A stretch of 64,000 bases of DNA, taken from Hyperoodon ampullatus (taxonomy: Eukaryota > Chordata > Mammalia > Artiodactyla > Ziphiidae). The DNA lies in assembly GCA_949752795.1 (NCBI GenBank), contig OX457058.1:171432223-171496222 (forward strand), in the 5' to 3' direction. This document shows positions 48,946 through 60,588 of the stretch, piece after piece. Numbering within the stretch: position 1 is the stretch's first letter; every line of letters starts with the position of its first letter. The notes beneath the pieces are model-generated. The model was not told the DNA's origin and ran no database searches. It worked only from the letters and a program-made list of their open reading frames with translations. The translations under genes and the position numbers were made by a program.

Positions 48946-50420
48946 ATGGGAGCACGAAGCAGTCGGATGCCATGGCACTGGTGGGGGCGTGCCCCAGAGA
49001 AGCCAGGTGCCACTGGTGGGGAGGAGGAGGCTGAGGAGGCAGTAGTGGCAGAGAGAAAGGAACGGAAGGAGAGTGAAGAGGCCAGACCCGCCGCCCGTCA
49101 GGGGAGCGGCAAGCGGAAGAGAGGCCCAGGGGGGCCGCTCACAAAAAAGCCCCGCCGGAAACGTGCTCAAGATCGTTCAGGGTCCGTTTAGGAGGCACTC
49201 TTCCTGAGAGGAGAACAGAGCGACGTGCGGATCCGCGCTCTGGGAGAGGAGTGGAACGTGCATAGGGTCTACTTGTGCCAGTCAAGGTACTTTGCTAGCA
49301 TGTTCAGGGGCGCTTGGCGGGAGACAAACATGGATACTATCGAGTTGCAGATGCCTGACGACAACATTGATCGCGAGGCACTGCACGAGGCTTTAGGTGC
49401 CCTGTACCGAGGCTCCATTTTCATCCCACCCGGTCGAGTCGTAGCCATCCTGGCCACAGCCAGCATGCTGCAGCTGGACGAGGTGATTCGGCAGTGCGGG
49501 GAGGTCATGAAGGTGACTGTCCGTGCCCAGACCGTGTGCAGCTACGACTACTCTGCTGAAAGCTACAGACTCCAGACCGTCAGGACCATGTGTCTTCGGT
49601 GGCTGCTGGACAACATGATGACCCAGTGTAGTGAGAAGCTATTGCGAGAACTCAGCCTGGATCTCATGAAAGAGGTCATTGCCTCTTCAGAGCTCTTGGT
49701 GATGGGGGTGGAGATGGACGTGTACACCATGCTGAAAAAGTGGATGTTCTTGCAGCTGCAGCCGACATGGAGGGGCCCGCGCAGGGCCCTATTGCCTGAC
49801 ACCGACTCATGGTTTGCCAGGTCCAGGAGGGATTCGGAGGGCACCCCTTTCGTGGAGACCGAGCAGGGCAGAGCCTTCGTGCCAGTGTTCCAGCAGCTGC
49901 GGTTTGCCTACATAATCTGCGACCCGACGTCAGCACGCATCATCCACCAGGATGCGCTGATCCCTGCCGCTTGGCTGTGTCCAGTGTACAAAGAGTGTTT
50001 TCTTGGTCCCCTCCGGGCTAAGCTACCAGAGAGCTCTGGCCTGTGGACGTCTACGTGTCCGAACCCCAGGGCAAAAGCATGCGGTGCGGGGTCCAGCTCC
50101 ACAAGCAAAAGCAGTGCAGCTGGCCGTGGGAAGGCTTCAACTTCAGCTGGGACCTGGTGGTGTGCTACGCCAACCAGCACATCATTTTCTGGTACAGCGC
50201 GCCAAACAAGTCCTTCAGCCTCGGGGTCAGCCTACTCGAGCAGAGAAAGTTCGCGTTCCGCCTGCGCCTGTCCTCCTTGGAGAGGGATGGGAGAGCCGTT
50301 TTCAGGAAGGACACAGGATACCAGAGGCTTTCCCTGAGAGAGGATCAAGAGCTAGAGGTAATGAACCTGGAAAACCAATACGTGGTTTTCCCCATCCATG
50401 TGGCCTGTAACTTCCTGTAA
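48946..50420 (+). pseudogene. GMCL1-like: Copy 30: GCL-like, V143L, frameshift near 267, late stop
   Basis: N-terminal ORF 48946-49191, TAG, BTB ORF 49225-50337, frameshift at about 50024, original frame closing at TAA 50420. Glu137 (CSEKLL), whereas copy 32 has Asp137. Confidence 0.85.
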
Positions 50421-50489
50421 CTCCACTAAGACGGGTGCTGCCCAGAGTGAGGACCCCTGAAGTATCTCAGGTGGCTTAGCGTGGCGTCC

Positions 50490-50499
50490 TCTCACGAGA
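50490..50499 (+). promoter_or_regulatory. Decayed palindrome TCTCACGAGA before copy 31
   Basis: Same CpG-to-CA change and same linked N-terminal variant as before copy 23. Confidence 0.7.
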
Positions 50500-50608
50500 C
50501 CGTTAGAGCAAACGCCATAGTACTCAGCAGCACTCTGGGCTGAACTCGTGCCCGGAGCAACGGCGCCTGGAGGGGAAGCTTGTCCACTGCACCACTGAGT
50601 TATAGGCC

Positions 50609-52092
50609 ATGGGAGCACGAAGCAGTCGGATGCCATGGCACTGGTGGGGGCGTGCCCCAGAGAAGCCAGGTGCCACTGGTGGGGAGGAGGAGGCTGAGGA
50701 GGCAGTAGTGGGAGAGAGAAAGGAACGGAAGGAGAGTGAAGAGGCCAGACCCGCCGCCCGTCAGGGGAGCGGCAAGCGGAAGAGAGGCCCAGGGGGGCCG
50801 CTCACAAAAAAGCCCCGCCGGAAACGTGCTCAAGATCGTTCAGGGTCCGTTTAGGAGGCACTCTTCCTGAGAGGAGAACAGAGCGACGTGCGGATCCGCG
50901 CTCTGGTGGAGGAGTGGAACTTGCATAGGGTCTACTTGTGCCAGTCAAGGTACTTTGCTAGCATGTTCAGGGGCGCTGGGCGGGAGACAAACATGGATAC
51001 TGTCGAGTTGCAGATGCCTGACGAGAAAATTGATCGCGAGGCACTGCACGAGGCTTTAGGTGCCCTGTACCGAGGCTCCATTTTCATCCCACCTGGTCGA
51101 GTCATTGCCATCCTGGCCACAGCCAGCATGCTGCAGCTGAACGAGGTGATTCGGCAGTGCGGGGAGGTCATGAAGGTGACTGTCCGTGCCCAGACCGTGT
51201 GCAGGTACGACTACTCTGCGGAAAGCTACGGACTCCAGACCGTCAGGACCATGTGTCTTCAGAGGCTGCTGGACAACATGATGACCCAGTGTAGTGAGAA
51301 GCTATTGCGAGAAGTCAGCCTGGATCTCATGAAAGAGGTCATTGCCTCTTCAGAGCTCTTGGTGATGGGGGTGGAGATGGACGTGTACACCATGCTGAAA
51401 AAGTGGATGTTCTTGCAGCTGCAGCCGACATGGAGGGGCCTGCGCAGGGCCCTATTGCCTGACACCGACTCATGGTTTGCCAGGTCCAGGAGGGATTTGG
51501 AGAGCACCCCTTTCGTGGAGACCGAGCAGGGCAGAGCCTTCGTGCCAGTGTCCAGCAGCTGCGGTTTGCCTACATAATCTGCGACCCGACATCAGCACGC
51601 GTCATCCACCAGGATGCGCTGATCCCTGCCGCTTGGTTGTGTCCAGTGTACAAAGAGTGTTTTCTTGGCCCCCTCCGGGCTAAGCAGACCAGAGAGCTGT
51701 GGCCCGTGGACGTCTACGTGTCCGAACCCCAGGGAAAAAGCATGCGGTGCGGGGTCCAGCTCCACAAGCAAAAGCAGTGCAGCTGGCCGTGGGAAGGCTT
51801 CAGCTTCAGCTGGGACCTGGTGGTGTGCTACGCCAACCAGCACATCATTTTCTGGTACAGCGCGCCAAACAAGTCCTTCAGCCTCGGGGTCAGCCTACTC
51901 GAGCAGAGAAAGTTCGCGTTCCGCCTGCGCCTGTCCTCCTTGGACAGGGATGGGAGAGCAGTTTTCAGGAAGGACACAGGATACCAGAGGCTTTCCCTGA
52001 GAGAGGATCAAGAGCTAGAGGTAATGAACCTGGAAAACCAATACGTGGTTATCCCCATCCATGTGGCCTGTAACTTCCTGTACCTCCACTGA
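50609..52092 (+). pseudogene. GMCL1-like: Copy 31: chimeric GCL-like copy, frameshift near codon 221
   Basis: N-terminal ORF 50609-50854 (GERKER), TAG, BTB ORF 50888-51577, missing T at about 51551. Same recombinant structure and protein as copy 23, eight units away. Confidence 0.85.
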
Positions 52093-52271
52093 GACGGGTG
52101 CTGCCCAGAGTGAGGACCCCTGAAGTATCTCAGGTGGCTTGGCGTGGCGTCCTCTCGCGAGACCGTTAGAGCAAACGCCATAGTACTCAGCAGCACTCTG
52201 GGCTGAGCTCGTGCCCGGAGCAACGGCGCCTGGAGGGGAAGCTTGTCCACTGCACCACTGAGTTATAGGCC

Positions 52272-53746
52272 ATGGGAGCACGAAGCAGTCGGATGCCATG
52301 GCACTGGTGGGGGCGTGCCCCAGAGAAGCCAGGTGCCACTGGTGGGGAGGAGGAGGCTGAGGAGGCAGTAGTGGCAGAGAGAAAGGAACGGAAGGAGAGT
52401 GAAGAGGCCAGACCCGCCGCCCGTCAGGGGAGCGGCAAGCGGAAGAGAGGCCCAGGGGGGCCGCTCACAAAAAAGCCCCGCCGGAAACGTGCTCAAGATC
52501 GTTCAGGGTCCGTTTAGGAGGCACTCTTCCTGAGAGGAGAACAGAGCGACGTGCGGATCCGCGCTCTGGGAGAGGAGTGGAACGTGCATAGGGTCTACTT
52601 GTGCCAGTCAAGGTACTTTGCTAGCATGTTCAGGGGCGCTTGGCGGGAGACAAACATGGATACTATCGAGTTGCAGATGCCTGACGACAACATTGATCGC
52701 GAGGCACTGCACGAGGCTTTAGGTGCCCTGTACCGAGGCTCCATTTTCATCCCACCCGGTCGAGTCGTAGCCATCCTGGCCACAGCCAGCATGCTGCAGC
52801 TGGACGAGGTGATTCGGCAGTGCGGGGAGGTCATGAAGGTGACTGTCCGTGCCCAGACCGTGTGCAGCTACGACTACTCTGCTGAAAGCTACAGACTCCA
52901 GACCGTCAGGACCATGTGTCTTCGGTGGCTGCTGGACAACATGATGACCCAGTGTAGTGACAAGCTATTGCGAGAACTCAGCCTGGATCTCATGAAAGAG
53001 GTCATTGCCTCTTCAGAGCTCTTGGTGATGGGGGTGGAGATGGACGTGTACACCATGCTGAAAAAGTGGATGTTCTTGCAGCTGCAGCCGACATGGAGGG
53101 GCCCGCGCAGGGCCCTATTGCCTGACACCGACTCATGGTTTGCCAGGTCCAGGAGGGATTCGGAGGGCACCCCTTTCGTGGAGACCGAGCAGGGCAGAGC
53201 CTTCGTGCCAGTGTTCCAGCAGCTGCGGTTTGCCTACATAATCTGCGACCCGACGTCAGCACGCATCATCCACCAGGATGCGCTGATCCCTGCCGCTTGG
53301 CTGTGTCCAGTGTACAAAGAGTGTTTTCTTGGTCCCCTCCGGGCTAAGCTACCAGAGAGCTCTGGCCTGTGGACGTCTACGTGTCCGAACCCCAGGGCAA
53401 AAGCATGCGGTGCGGGGTCCAGCTCCACAAGCAAAAGCAGTGCAGCTGGCCGTGGGAAGGCTTCAACTTCAGCTGGGACCTGGTGGTGTGCTACGCCAAC
53501 CAGCACATCATTTTCTGGTACAGCGCGCCAAACAAGTCCTTCAGCCTCGGGGTCAGCCTACTCGAGCAGAGAAAGTTCGCGTTCCGCCTGCGCCTGTCCT
53601 CCTTGGAGAGGGATGGGAGAGCCGTTTTCAGGAAGGACACAGGATACCAGAGGCTTTCCCTGAGAGAGGATCAAGAGCTAGAGGTAATGAACCTGGAAAA
53701 CCAATACGTGGTTTTCCCCATCCATGTGGCCTGTAACTTCCTGTAA
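52272..53746 (+). pseudogene. GMCL1-like: Copy 32: GCL-like, V143L, frameshift near 267, late stop
   Basis: N-terminal ORF 52272-52517, TAG, BTB ORF 52551-53663, frameshift at about 53350. Differs from copy 30 at codon 137 (Asp). First unit of the second dimer in the local two-unit duplication. Confidence 0.85.
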
Positions 53747-53815
53747 CTCCACTAAGACGGGTGCTGCCCAGAGTGAGGACCCCTGAAGTATCTCAGGTGG
53801 CTTAGCGTGGCGTCC

Positions 53816-53825
53816 TCTCACGAGA
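53816..53825 (+). promoter_or_regulatory. Decayed palindrome TCTCACGAGA before copy 33
   Basis: Part of the two-unit local duplication of copies 30-31, so the mutated site was copied with it. Confidence 0.7.
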
Positions 53826-53934
53826 CCGTTAGAGCAAACGCCATAGTACTCAGCAGCACTCTGGGCTGAACTCGTGCCCGGAGCAACGGCGCCTGGAGGG
53901 GAAGCTTGTCCACTGCACCACTGAGTTATAGGCC

Positions 53935-55418
53935 ATGGGAGCACGAAGCAGTCGGATGCCATGGCACTGGTGGGGGCGTGCCCCAGAGAAGCCAGGTGCC
54001 ACTGGTGGGGAGGAGGAGGCTGAGGAGGCAGTAGTGGGAGAGAGAAAGGAACGGAAGGAGAGTGAAGAGGCCAGACCCGCCGCCCGTCAGGGGAGCGGCA
54101 AGCGGAAGAGAGGCCCAGGGGGGCCGCTCACAAAAAAGCCCCGCCGGAAACGTGCTCAAGATCGTTCAGGGTCCGTTTAGGAGGCACTCTTCCTGAGAGG
54201 AGAACAGAGCGACGTGCGGATCCGCGCTCTGGTGGAGGAGTGGAACTTGCATAGGGTCTACTTGTGCCAGTCAAGGTACTTTGCTAGCATGTTCAGGGGC
54301 GCTGGGCGGGAGACAAACATGGATACTGTCGAGTTGCAGATGCCTGACGAGAAAATTGATCGCGAGGCACTGCACGAGGCTTTAGGTGCCCTGTACCGAG
54401 GCTCCATTTTCATCCCACCTGGTCGAGTCATTGCCATCCTGGCCACAGCCAGCATGCTGCAGCTGAACGAGGTGATTCGGCAGTGCGGGGAGGTCATGAA
54501 GGTGACTGTCCGTGCCCAGACCGTGTGCAGGTACGACTACTCTGCGGAAAGCTACGGACTCCAGACCGTCAGGACCATGTGTCTTCAGAGGCTGCTGGAC
54601 AACATGATGACCCAGTGTAGTGAGAAGCTATTGCGAGAAGTCAGCCTGGATCTCATGAAAGAGGTCATTGCCTCTTCAGAGCTCTTGGTGATGGGGGTGG
54701 AGATGGACGTGTACACCATGCTGAAAAAGTGGATGTTCTTGCAGCTGCAGCCGACATGGAGGGGCCTGCGCAGGGCCCTATTGCCTGACACCGACTCATG
54801 GTTTGCCAGGTCCAGGAGGGATTTGGAGAGCACCCCTTTCGTGGAGACCGAGCAGGGCAGAGCCTTCGTGCCAGTGTCCAGCAGCTGCGGTTTGCCTACA
54901 TAATCTGCGACCCGACATCAGCACGCGTCATCCACCAGGATGCGCTGATCCCTGCCGCTTGGTTGTGTCCAGTGTACAAAGAGTGTTTTCTTGGCCCCCT
55001 CCGGGCTAAGCAGACCAGAGAGCTGTGGCCCGTGGACGTCTACGTGTCCGAACCCCAGGGAAAAAGCATGCGGTGCGGGGTCCAGCTCCACAAGCAAAAG
55101 CAGTGCAGCTGGCCGTGGGAAGGCTTCAGCTTCAGCTGGGACCTGGTGGTGTGCTACGCCAACCAGCACATCATTTTCTGGTACAGCGCGCCAAACAAGT
55201 CCTTCAGCCTCGGGGTCAGCCTACTCGAGCAGAGAAAGTTCGCGTTCCGCCTGCGCCTGTCCTCCTTGGACAGGGATGGGAGAGCAGTTTTCAGGAAGGA
55301 CACAGGATACCAGAGGCTTTCCCTGAGAGAGGATCAAGAGCTAGAGGTAATGAACCTGGAAAACCAATACGTGGTTATCCCCATCCATGTGGCCTGTAAC
55401 TTCCTGTACCTCCACTGA
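53935..55418 (+). pseudogene. GMCL1-like: Copy 33: chimeric GCL-like copy, frameshift near codon 221
   Basis: N-terminal ORF 53935-54180 (GERKER), TAG, BTB ORF 54214-54903, missing T at about 54877. Same protein as copies 23 and 31. Confidence 0.85.
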
Positions 55419-55597
55419 GACGGGTGCTGCCCAGAGTGAGGACCCCTGAAGTATCTCAGGTGGCTTGGCGTGGCGTCCTCTCGCGAGACCGTTAGAGCAA
55501 ACGCCATAGTACTCAGCAGCACTCTGGGCTGAGCTCGTGCCCGGAGCAACGGCGCCTGGAGGGGAAGCTTGTCCACTGCACCACTGAGTTATAGGCC

Positions 55598-57073
55598 ATG
55601 GGAGCACGAAGCAGTCGGATGCCATGGCACTGGTGGGGGCGTGCCCCAGAGAAGCCAGGTGCCACTGGTGGGGAGGAGGAGGCTGAGGAGGCAGTAGTGG
55701 CAGAGAGAAAGGAACGGAAGGAGAGTGAAGAGGCCAGACCCGCCGCCCGTCAGGGGAGCGGCAAGCGGAAGAGAGGCCCAGGGGGGCCGCTCACAAAAAA
55801 GCCCCGCCGGAAACGTGCTCAAGATCGTTCAGGGTCCGTTTAGGAGGCACTCTTCCTGAGAGGAGAACAGAGCGACGTGCGGATCCGCGCTCTGGGAGAG
55901 GAGTGGAACGTGCATAGGGTCTACTTGTGCCAGTCAAGGTACTTTGCTAGCATGTTCAGGGGCGCTTGGCGGGAGACAAACATGGATACTATCGAGTTGC
56001 AGATGCCTGACGACAACATTGATCGCGAGGCACTGCACGAGGCTTTAGGTGCCCTGTACCGAGGCTCCATTTTCATCCCACCTGGTCGAGTTGTAGCCAT
56101 CCTGGCCACAGCCAGCATGCTGCAGCTGGACGAGGTGATTCGGCAGTGCGGGGAGGTCATGAAGGTGACTGTCCGTGCCCAGACCGTGTGCAGCTACGAC
56201 TACTCTGCTGAAAGCTACAGACTCCAGACCGTCAGGACCATGTGTCTTCGGTGGCTGCTGGACAACATGATGACCCAGTGTAGTGACAAGCTATTGCGAG
56301 AAGTCAGCCTGGATCTCATGAAAGAGGTCATTGCCTCTTCAGAGCTCTTGGTGATGGGGGTGGAGATGGACGTGTACACCATGCTGAAAAAGTGGATGTT
56401 CTTGCAGCTGCAGCCGACATGGAGGGGCCCGCGCAGGGCCCTATTGCCTGACACCGACTCATGGTTTGCCAGGTCCAGGAGGGATTCGGAGGGCACCCCT
56501 TTCGTGGAGACCGAGCAGGGCAGAGCCTTCGTGCCAGTGTTCCAGCAGCTGCGGTTTGCCTACATAATCTGCCACCCGACGTCAGCACGCGTCATCCACC
56601 AGGATGCGCTGATCCCTGCCGCTTGGTTGTGTCCAGTGTACAAAGAGTGTTTTCTTGGCCCCCTCCGGGCTAAGCAGACCAGAGAGCTCTGGCCCGTGGA
56701 CGTCTATGTGTCCGAACCCCAGGGCAAAAGCATGCGGTGCGGGGTCCAGCTCCACAAGCAAAAGCACTGCAGCTGGCCGTGGGAAGGCTTCAACTTCAGC
56801 TGGGACCTGGTGGTGTGCTACGCCAACCAGCACATCATTTTCTGGTACAGTGTGCCAAACAAGTCCTACAGCCTCGGGGTCAGCCTACTCGAGCAGAGAA
56901 AGTTCGTGTTCCGCCTGCGCCTGTCCTCCTTGGACAGGGATGGGAGAGCCGTTTTCAGGAAGGACACAGGATACCAGAGGCTTTCCCTGAGAGAGGATCA
57001 AGAGCTAGAGGTAATGAACCTGGAAAACCAATACGTGGTTTTCCCCATCCATGTGGCCTGTAACTTCCTGTAA
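55598..57073 (+). CDS. GMCL1-like: Copy 34: GCL-like, late stop (398 codons)
   Basis: N-terminal ORF 55598-55843, TAG, BTB ORF 55877-57073. E46D head and Val344 tail, as copy 24, and like copy 24 it follows a chimeric copy. Confidence 0.85.
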
Positions 57074-57261
57074 CTCCACTAAGACGGGTGCTGCCCAGAG
57101 TGAGGAGCCCTGAAGTATCTCAGGTGGCTTAGCGTGGCGTCCTCTCGCGAGACCGTTAGAGCAAACGCCATAGTACTCAGCAGCACTCTGGGCTGAGCTC
57201 GTGCCCGGAGCAACGGCGCCTGGAGGGGAAGCTTGTCCACTGCACCACTGAGGTATAGGCC

Positions 57262-58745
57262 ATGGGAGCACGAAGCAGTCGGATGCCATGGCACTGGTGG
57301 GGGCGTGCCCCAGGGAAGCCAGGTGCCACTGGTGGGGAGGAGGAGGCTGAGGAGGCAGTAGTGGCAGAGAGAAAGGAACGGAAGGAGAGTGAAGAGGCCA
57401 GACCCGCCGCCCGTCAGGGGAGCCGCAAGCGGAAGAGAGGCCCAGGGGAGCCGCTCACAAAAAAGCCCCGCCGGAAACGTGCTCAAGATCGTTCAGGGTC
57501 CGTTTAGGAGGCACTCTTCCTGAGAGGAGAACAGAGCGACGTGCGGATCCGCGCTCTGGGGGAGGAGTGGAACGTGCATAGGGTCTACTTGTGCCTGTCA
57601 AGGTACTTTGCTAGCATGTTCAGGGGCGCTTGGCGGGAGACAAACATGGATACTATCGAGTTGCAGATGCCTGACGAGAACATTGATCGCGAGGCACTGC
57701 ACGAGGCTTTAGGTGCCCTGTACCGAGGCTCCATTTTCATCCCACCCGGTCGAGTCGTAGCCATCCTGGCCACAGCCAGCATGCTGCAGCTGGACGAGGT
57801 GATTCGGCAGTGCGGGGAGGTCATGAAGGTGACTGTCCGTGCCCAGACCGTGTGCAGCTACGACTACTCTGCTGAAAGCTACAGACTCCAGACCGTCAGG
57901 ACCATGTGTCTTCGGTGGCTGCTGGACAACATGATGACCCAGTGTAGTGACAAGCTATTGCGAGAAGTCAGCCTGGATCTCATGAAAGAGGTCATTGCCT
58001 CTTCAGAGCTCTTGGTGATGGGGGTGGAGATGGACGTGTACACCATGCTGAAAAAGTGGATGTTCTTGCAGCTGCAGCCGACATGGAGGGGCCCGCGCAG
58101 GGCCCTATTGCCTGACACCGACTCATGGTTTGCCAGGTCCAGGAGGGATTCGGAGGGCACCCCTTTCGTGGAGACCGAGCAGGGCAGAGCCTTCGTGCCA
58201 GTGTTCCAGCAGCTGCGGTTTGCCTACATAATCTGCGACCCGACGTCAGCACGCATCATCCACCAGGATGCGCTGATCCCTGCCGCTTGGCTGTGTCCAG
58301 TGTACAAAGAGTGTTTTCTTGGCCCCCTCCGGGCTAAGCTACCAGAGAGCTCTGGCCCGTGGACGTCTACGTGTCCGAACCCCAGGGCAAAAGCATGCGG
58401 TGCGGGGTCAAGCTCCACAAGCAAAAGCAGTGCAGCTGGCCGTGGGAAGGCTTCAGCTTCAGCTGGGACCTGGTGGTGTGCTACGCCAACCAGCACATCA
58501 TTTTCTGGTACAGCGCGCCAAACAAGTCCTACAGCCTCGGGGTCAGCCTACTCGAGCAGAGAAAGTTCGCGTTCCGCCTGCGCCAGTCCTCCTTGGACAG
58601 GGATGGGAGAGCCGTTTTCAGGAAGGACACAGGATACCAGAGGCTTTCCCTGAGAGAGGATCAAGAGCTAGAGGTAATGAACCTGGAAAACCAATACGTG
58701 GTTTTCCCCATCCATGTGGCCTGTAACTTCCTGTACCTCCACTGA
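57262..58745 (+). pseudogene. GMCL1-like: Copy 35: GCL-like, Q19L, frameshift near codon 267
   Basis: N-terminal ORF 57262-57507, TAG, BTB ORF 57541-58653, frameshift at about 58340; original frame open to 58745. Fourth occurrence of the Q19L marker, here without the codon-179 nonsense. Confidence 0.85.
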
Positions 58746-58924
58746 GACGGGTGCTGCCCAGAGTGAGGACCCCTGAAGTATCTCAGGTGGCTTAGCGTGG
58801 CGTCCTCTCGCGAGACCGTTAGAGCAAACGCCATAGTACTCAGCAGCACTCTGGGCTGAGCTCGTGCCCGGAGCAACGGCGCCTGGAGGGGAAGCTTGTC
58901 CACTGCACCACTGAGTTATAGGCC

Positions 58925-60409
58925 ATGGGAGCACGAAGCAGTCGGATGCCATGGCACTGGTGGGGGCGTGCCCCAGAGAAGCCAGGTGCCACTGGTGGGG
59001 AGGAGGAGGCTGAGGAGGCAGTAGTGGCAGAGAGAAAGGAACGGAAGGAGAGTGAAGAGGCCAGACCCGCCGCCCGTCAGGGGAGCGGCAAGCGGAAGAG
59101 AGGCCCAGGGGGGCCGCTCACAAAAAAGCCCCGCCGGAAACGTGCTCAAGATCGTTCAGGGTCCGTTTAGGAGGCGCTCTTCCTGAGAGGAGAACAGAGC
59201 GACGTGCGGATCCGCGCTCTGGGAGAGGAGTGGAACGTGCATAGGGTCTACTTGTGCCAGTCAAGGTACTTTGCTAGCATGTTCAGGGGCGCTTGGCGGG
59301 AGACAAACATGGATACTATCGAGTTGCAGATGCCTGACGAGAACATTGATCGCGAGGCACTGCACGAGGCTTTAGGTGCCCTGTACCGAGGCTCCATTTT
59401 CATCCCACCTGGTCGAGTTGTAGCCATCCTGGCCACAGCCAGCATGCTGCAGCTGGACGAGGTGATTCGGCAGTGCGGGGAGGTCATGAAGGTGACTGTC
59501 CGTGCCCAGACCGTGTGCAGCTACGACTACTCTGCTGAAAGCTACAGACTCCAGACCGTCAGGACCATGTGTCTTCGGTGGCTGCTGGACAACATGATGA
59601 CCCAGTGTAGTGACAAGCTATTGCGAGAAGTCAGCCTGGATCTCATGAAAGAGGTCATTGCCTCTTCAGAGCTCTTGGTGATGGGGGTGGAGATGGACGT
59701 GTACACCATGCTGAAAAAGTGGATGTTCTTGCAGCTGCAGCCGACATGGAGGGGCCCGCGCAGGGCCCTATTGCCTGACACCGACTCATGGTTTGCCAGG
59801 TCCAGGAGGGATTTGGAGAGCACCCCTTTCGTGGAGACCGAGCAGGGCAGAGCCTTCGTGCCAGTGTTCCAGCAGCTGCGGTTTGCCTACATAATCTGCG
59901 ACCCGACATCAGCACGCGTCATCCACCAGGATGCGCTGATCCCTGCCGCTTGGTTGTGTCCAGTGTACAAAGAGTGTTTTCTTGGCCCCCTCCGGGCTAA
60001 GCAGACCAGAGAGCTGTGGCCCGTGGACGTCTACGTGTCCGAACCCCAGGGAAAAAGCATGCGGTGCGGGGTCCAGCTCCACAAGCAAAAGCAGTGCAGC
60101 TGGCCGTGGGAAGGCTTCAGCTTCAGCTGGGACCTGGTGGTGTGCTACGCCAACCAGCACATCATTTTCTGGTACAGCGCGCCAAACAAGTCCTTCAGCC
60201 TCGGGGTCAGCCTACTCGAGCAGAGAAAGTTCGCGTTCCGCCTGCGCCTGTCCTCCTTGGACAGGGATGGGAGAGCCGTTTTCAGGAAGGACACAGGATA
60301 CCAGAGGCTTTCCCTGAGAGAGGATCAAGAGCTAGAGGTAATGAACCTGGAAAACCAATACGTGGTTATCCCCATCCATGTGGCCTGTAACTTCCTGTAC
60401 CTCCACTGA
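58925..60409 (+). CDS. GMCL1-like: Copy 36: GCL-like, full 401-codon BTB ORF
   Basis: N-terminal ORF 58925-59170, TAG, BTB ORF 59204-60409. S204L/G206S, Phe331, Ile389, with the T at codon 222 retained. Differs from copy 12 at codon 100 (Arg here). Confidence 0.85.
59204..60409 (+). CDS. GMCL1-like: BTB-BACK-GCL ORF, 401 codons (representative, copy 36)
   Basis: Residues 1-100 form a BTB/POZ domain: ALGEEWNVHRVYLCQSRYF is the typical strand-turn-helix with His13 and the YF-x-x-MF motif. Residues about 101-200 fit a BACK domain (CLRWLLDNMM at 123-132, LMKEVIASSELLVMGVEMD at 147-165). Residues about 205-401 match the GCL-specific region, including TEQGRAFVPVF and SARVIHQDALIP. In Drosophila, GCL is a CUL3 adaptor that targets Torso for degradation; BTB plus BACK is the part that would bind CUL3. 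The track start is GTG, which aligns inside the family domain and is not a credible initiator. The first ATG is codon 26, inside the BTB fold. Without the upstream TAG this would simply be the rest of a full GMCL1-like protein. Confidence 0.8.
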   Translation: MRIRALGEEWNVHRVYLCQSRYFASMFRGAWRETNMDTIELQMPDENIDREALHEALGALYRGSIFIPPGRVVAILATASMLQLDEVIRQCGEVMKVTVRAQTVCSYDYSAESYRLQTVRTMCLRWLLDNMMTQCSDKLLREVSLDLMKEVIASSELLVMGVEMDVYTMLKKWMFLQLQPTWRGPRRALLPDTDSWFARSRRDLESTPFVETEQGRAFVPVFQQLRFAYIICDPTSARVIHQDALIPAAWLCPVYKECFLGPLRAKQTRELWPVDVYVSEPQGKSMRCGVQLHKQKQCSWPWEGFSFSWDLVVCYANQHIIFWYSAPNKSFSLGVSLLEQRKFAFRLRLSSLDRDGRAVFRKDTGYQRLSLREDQELEVMNLENQYVVIPIHVACNFLYLH

Positions 60410-60527
60410 GACGGGTGCTGCCCAGAGTGAGGACCCCTGAAGTATCTCAGGTGGCTTGGCGTGGCGTCCTCTCGCGAGACCGTTAGAGCAAACGCCATAG
60501 TACTCAGCAGCACTCTGGGCTGAGCTC

Positions 60528-60578
60528 ATGCCCGGAGCAACGGCGCCTGGAGGGGAAGCTTGTCCACTGCACCACTGA
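60528..60578 (+). CDS. Upstream mini-ORF gained before copy 37
   Basis: A CG-to-CA change turns GCTCGTG into GCTCATG and creates an ATG 61 bp before the normal start. The 16-codon frame ends at TGA 60576-60578 before the main ATG, so it would act as an upstream ORF. The other spacers have no ATG here. Probably chance decay. Confidence 0.35.
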   Translation: MPGATAPGGEACPLHH

Positions 60579-60588
60579 GTTATAGGCC

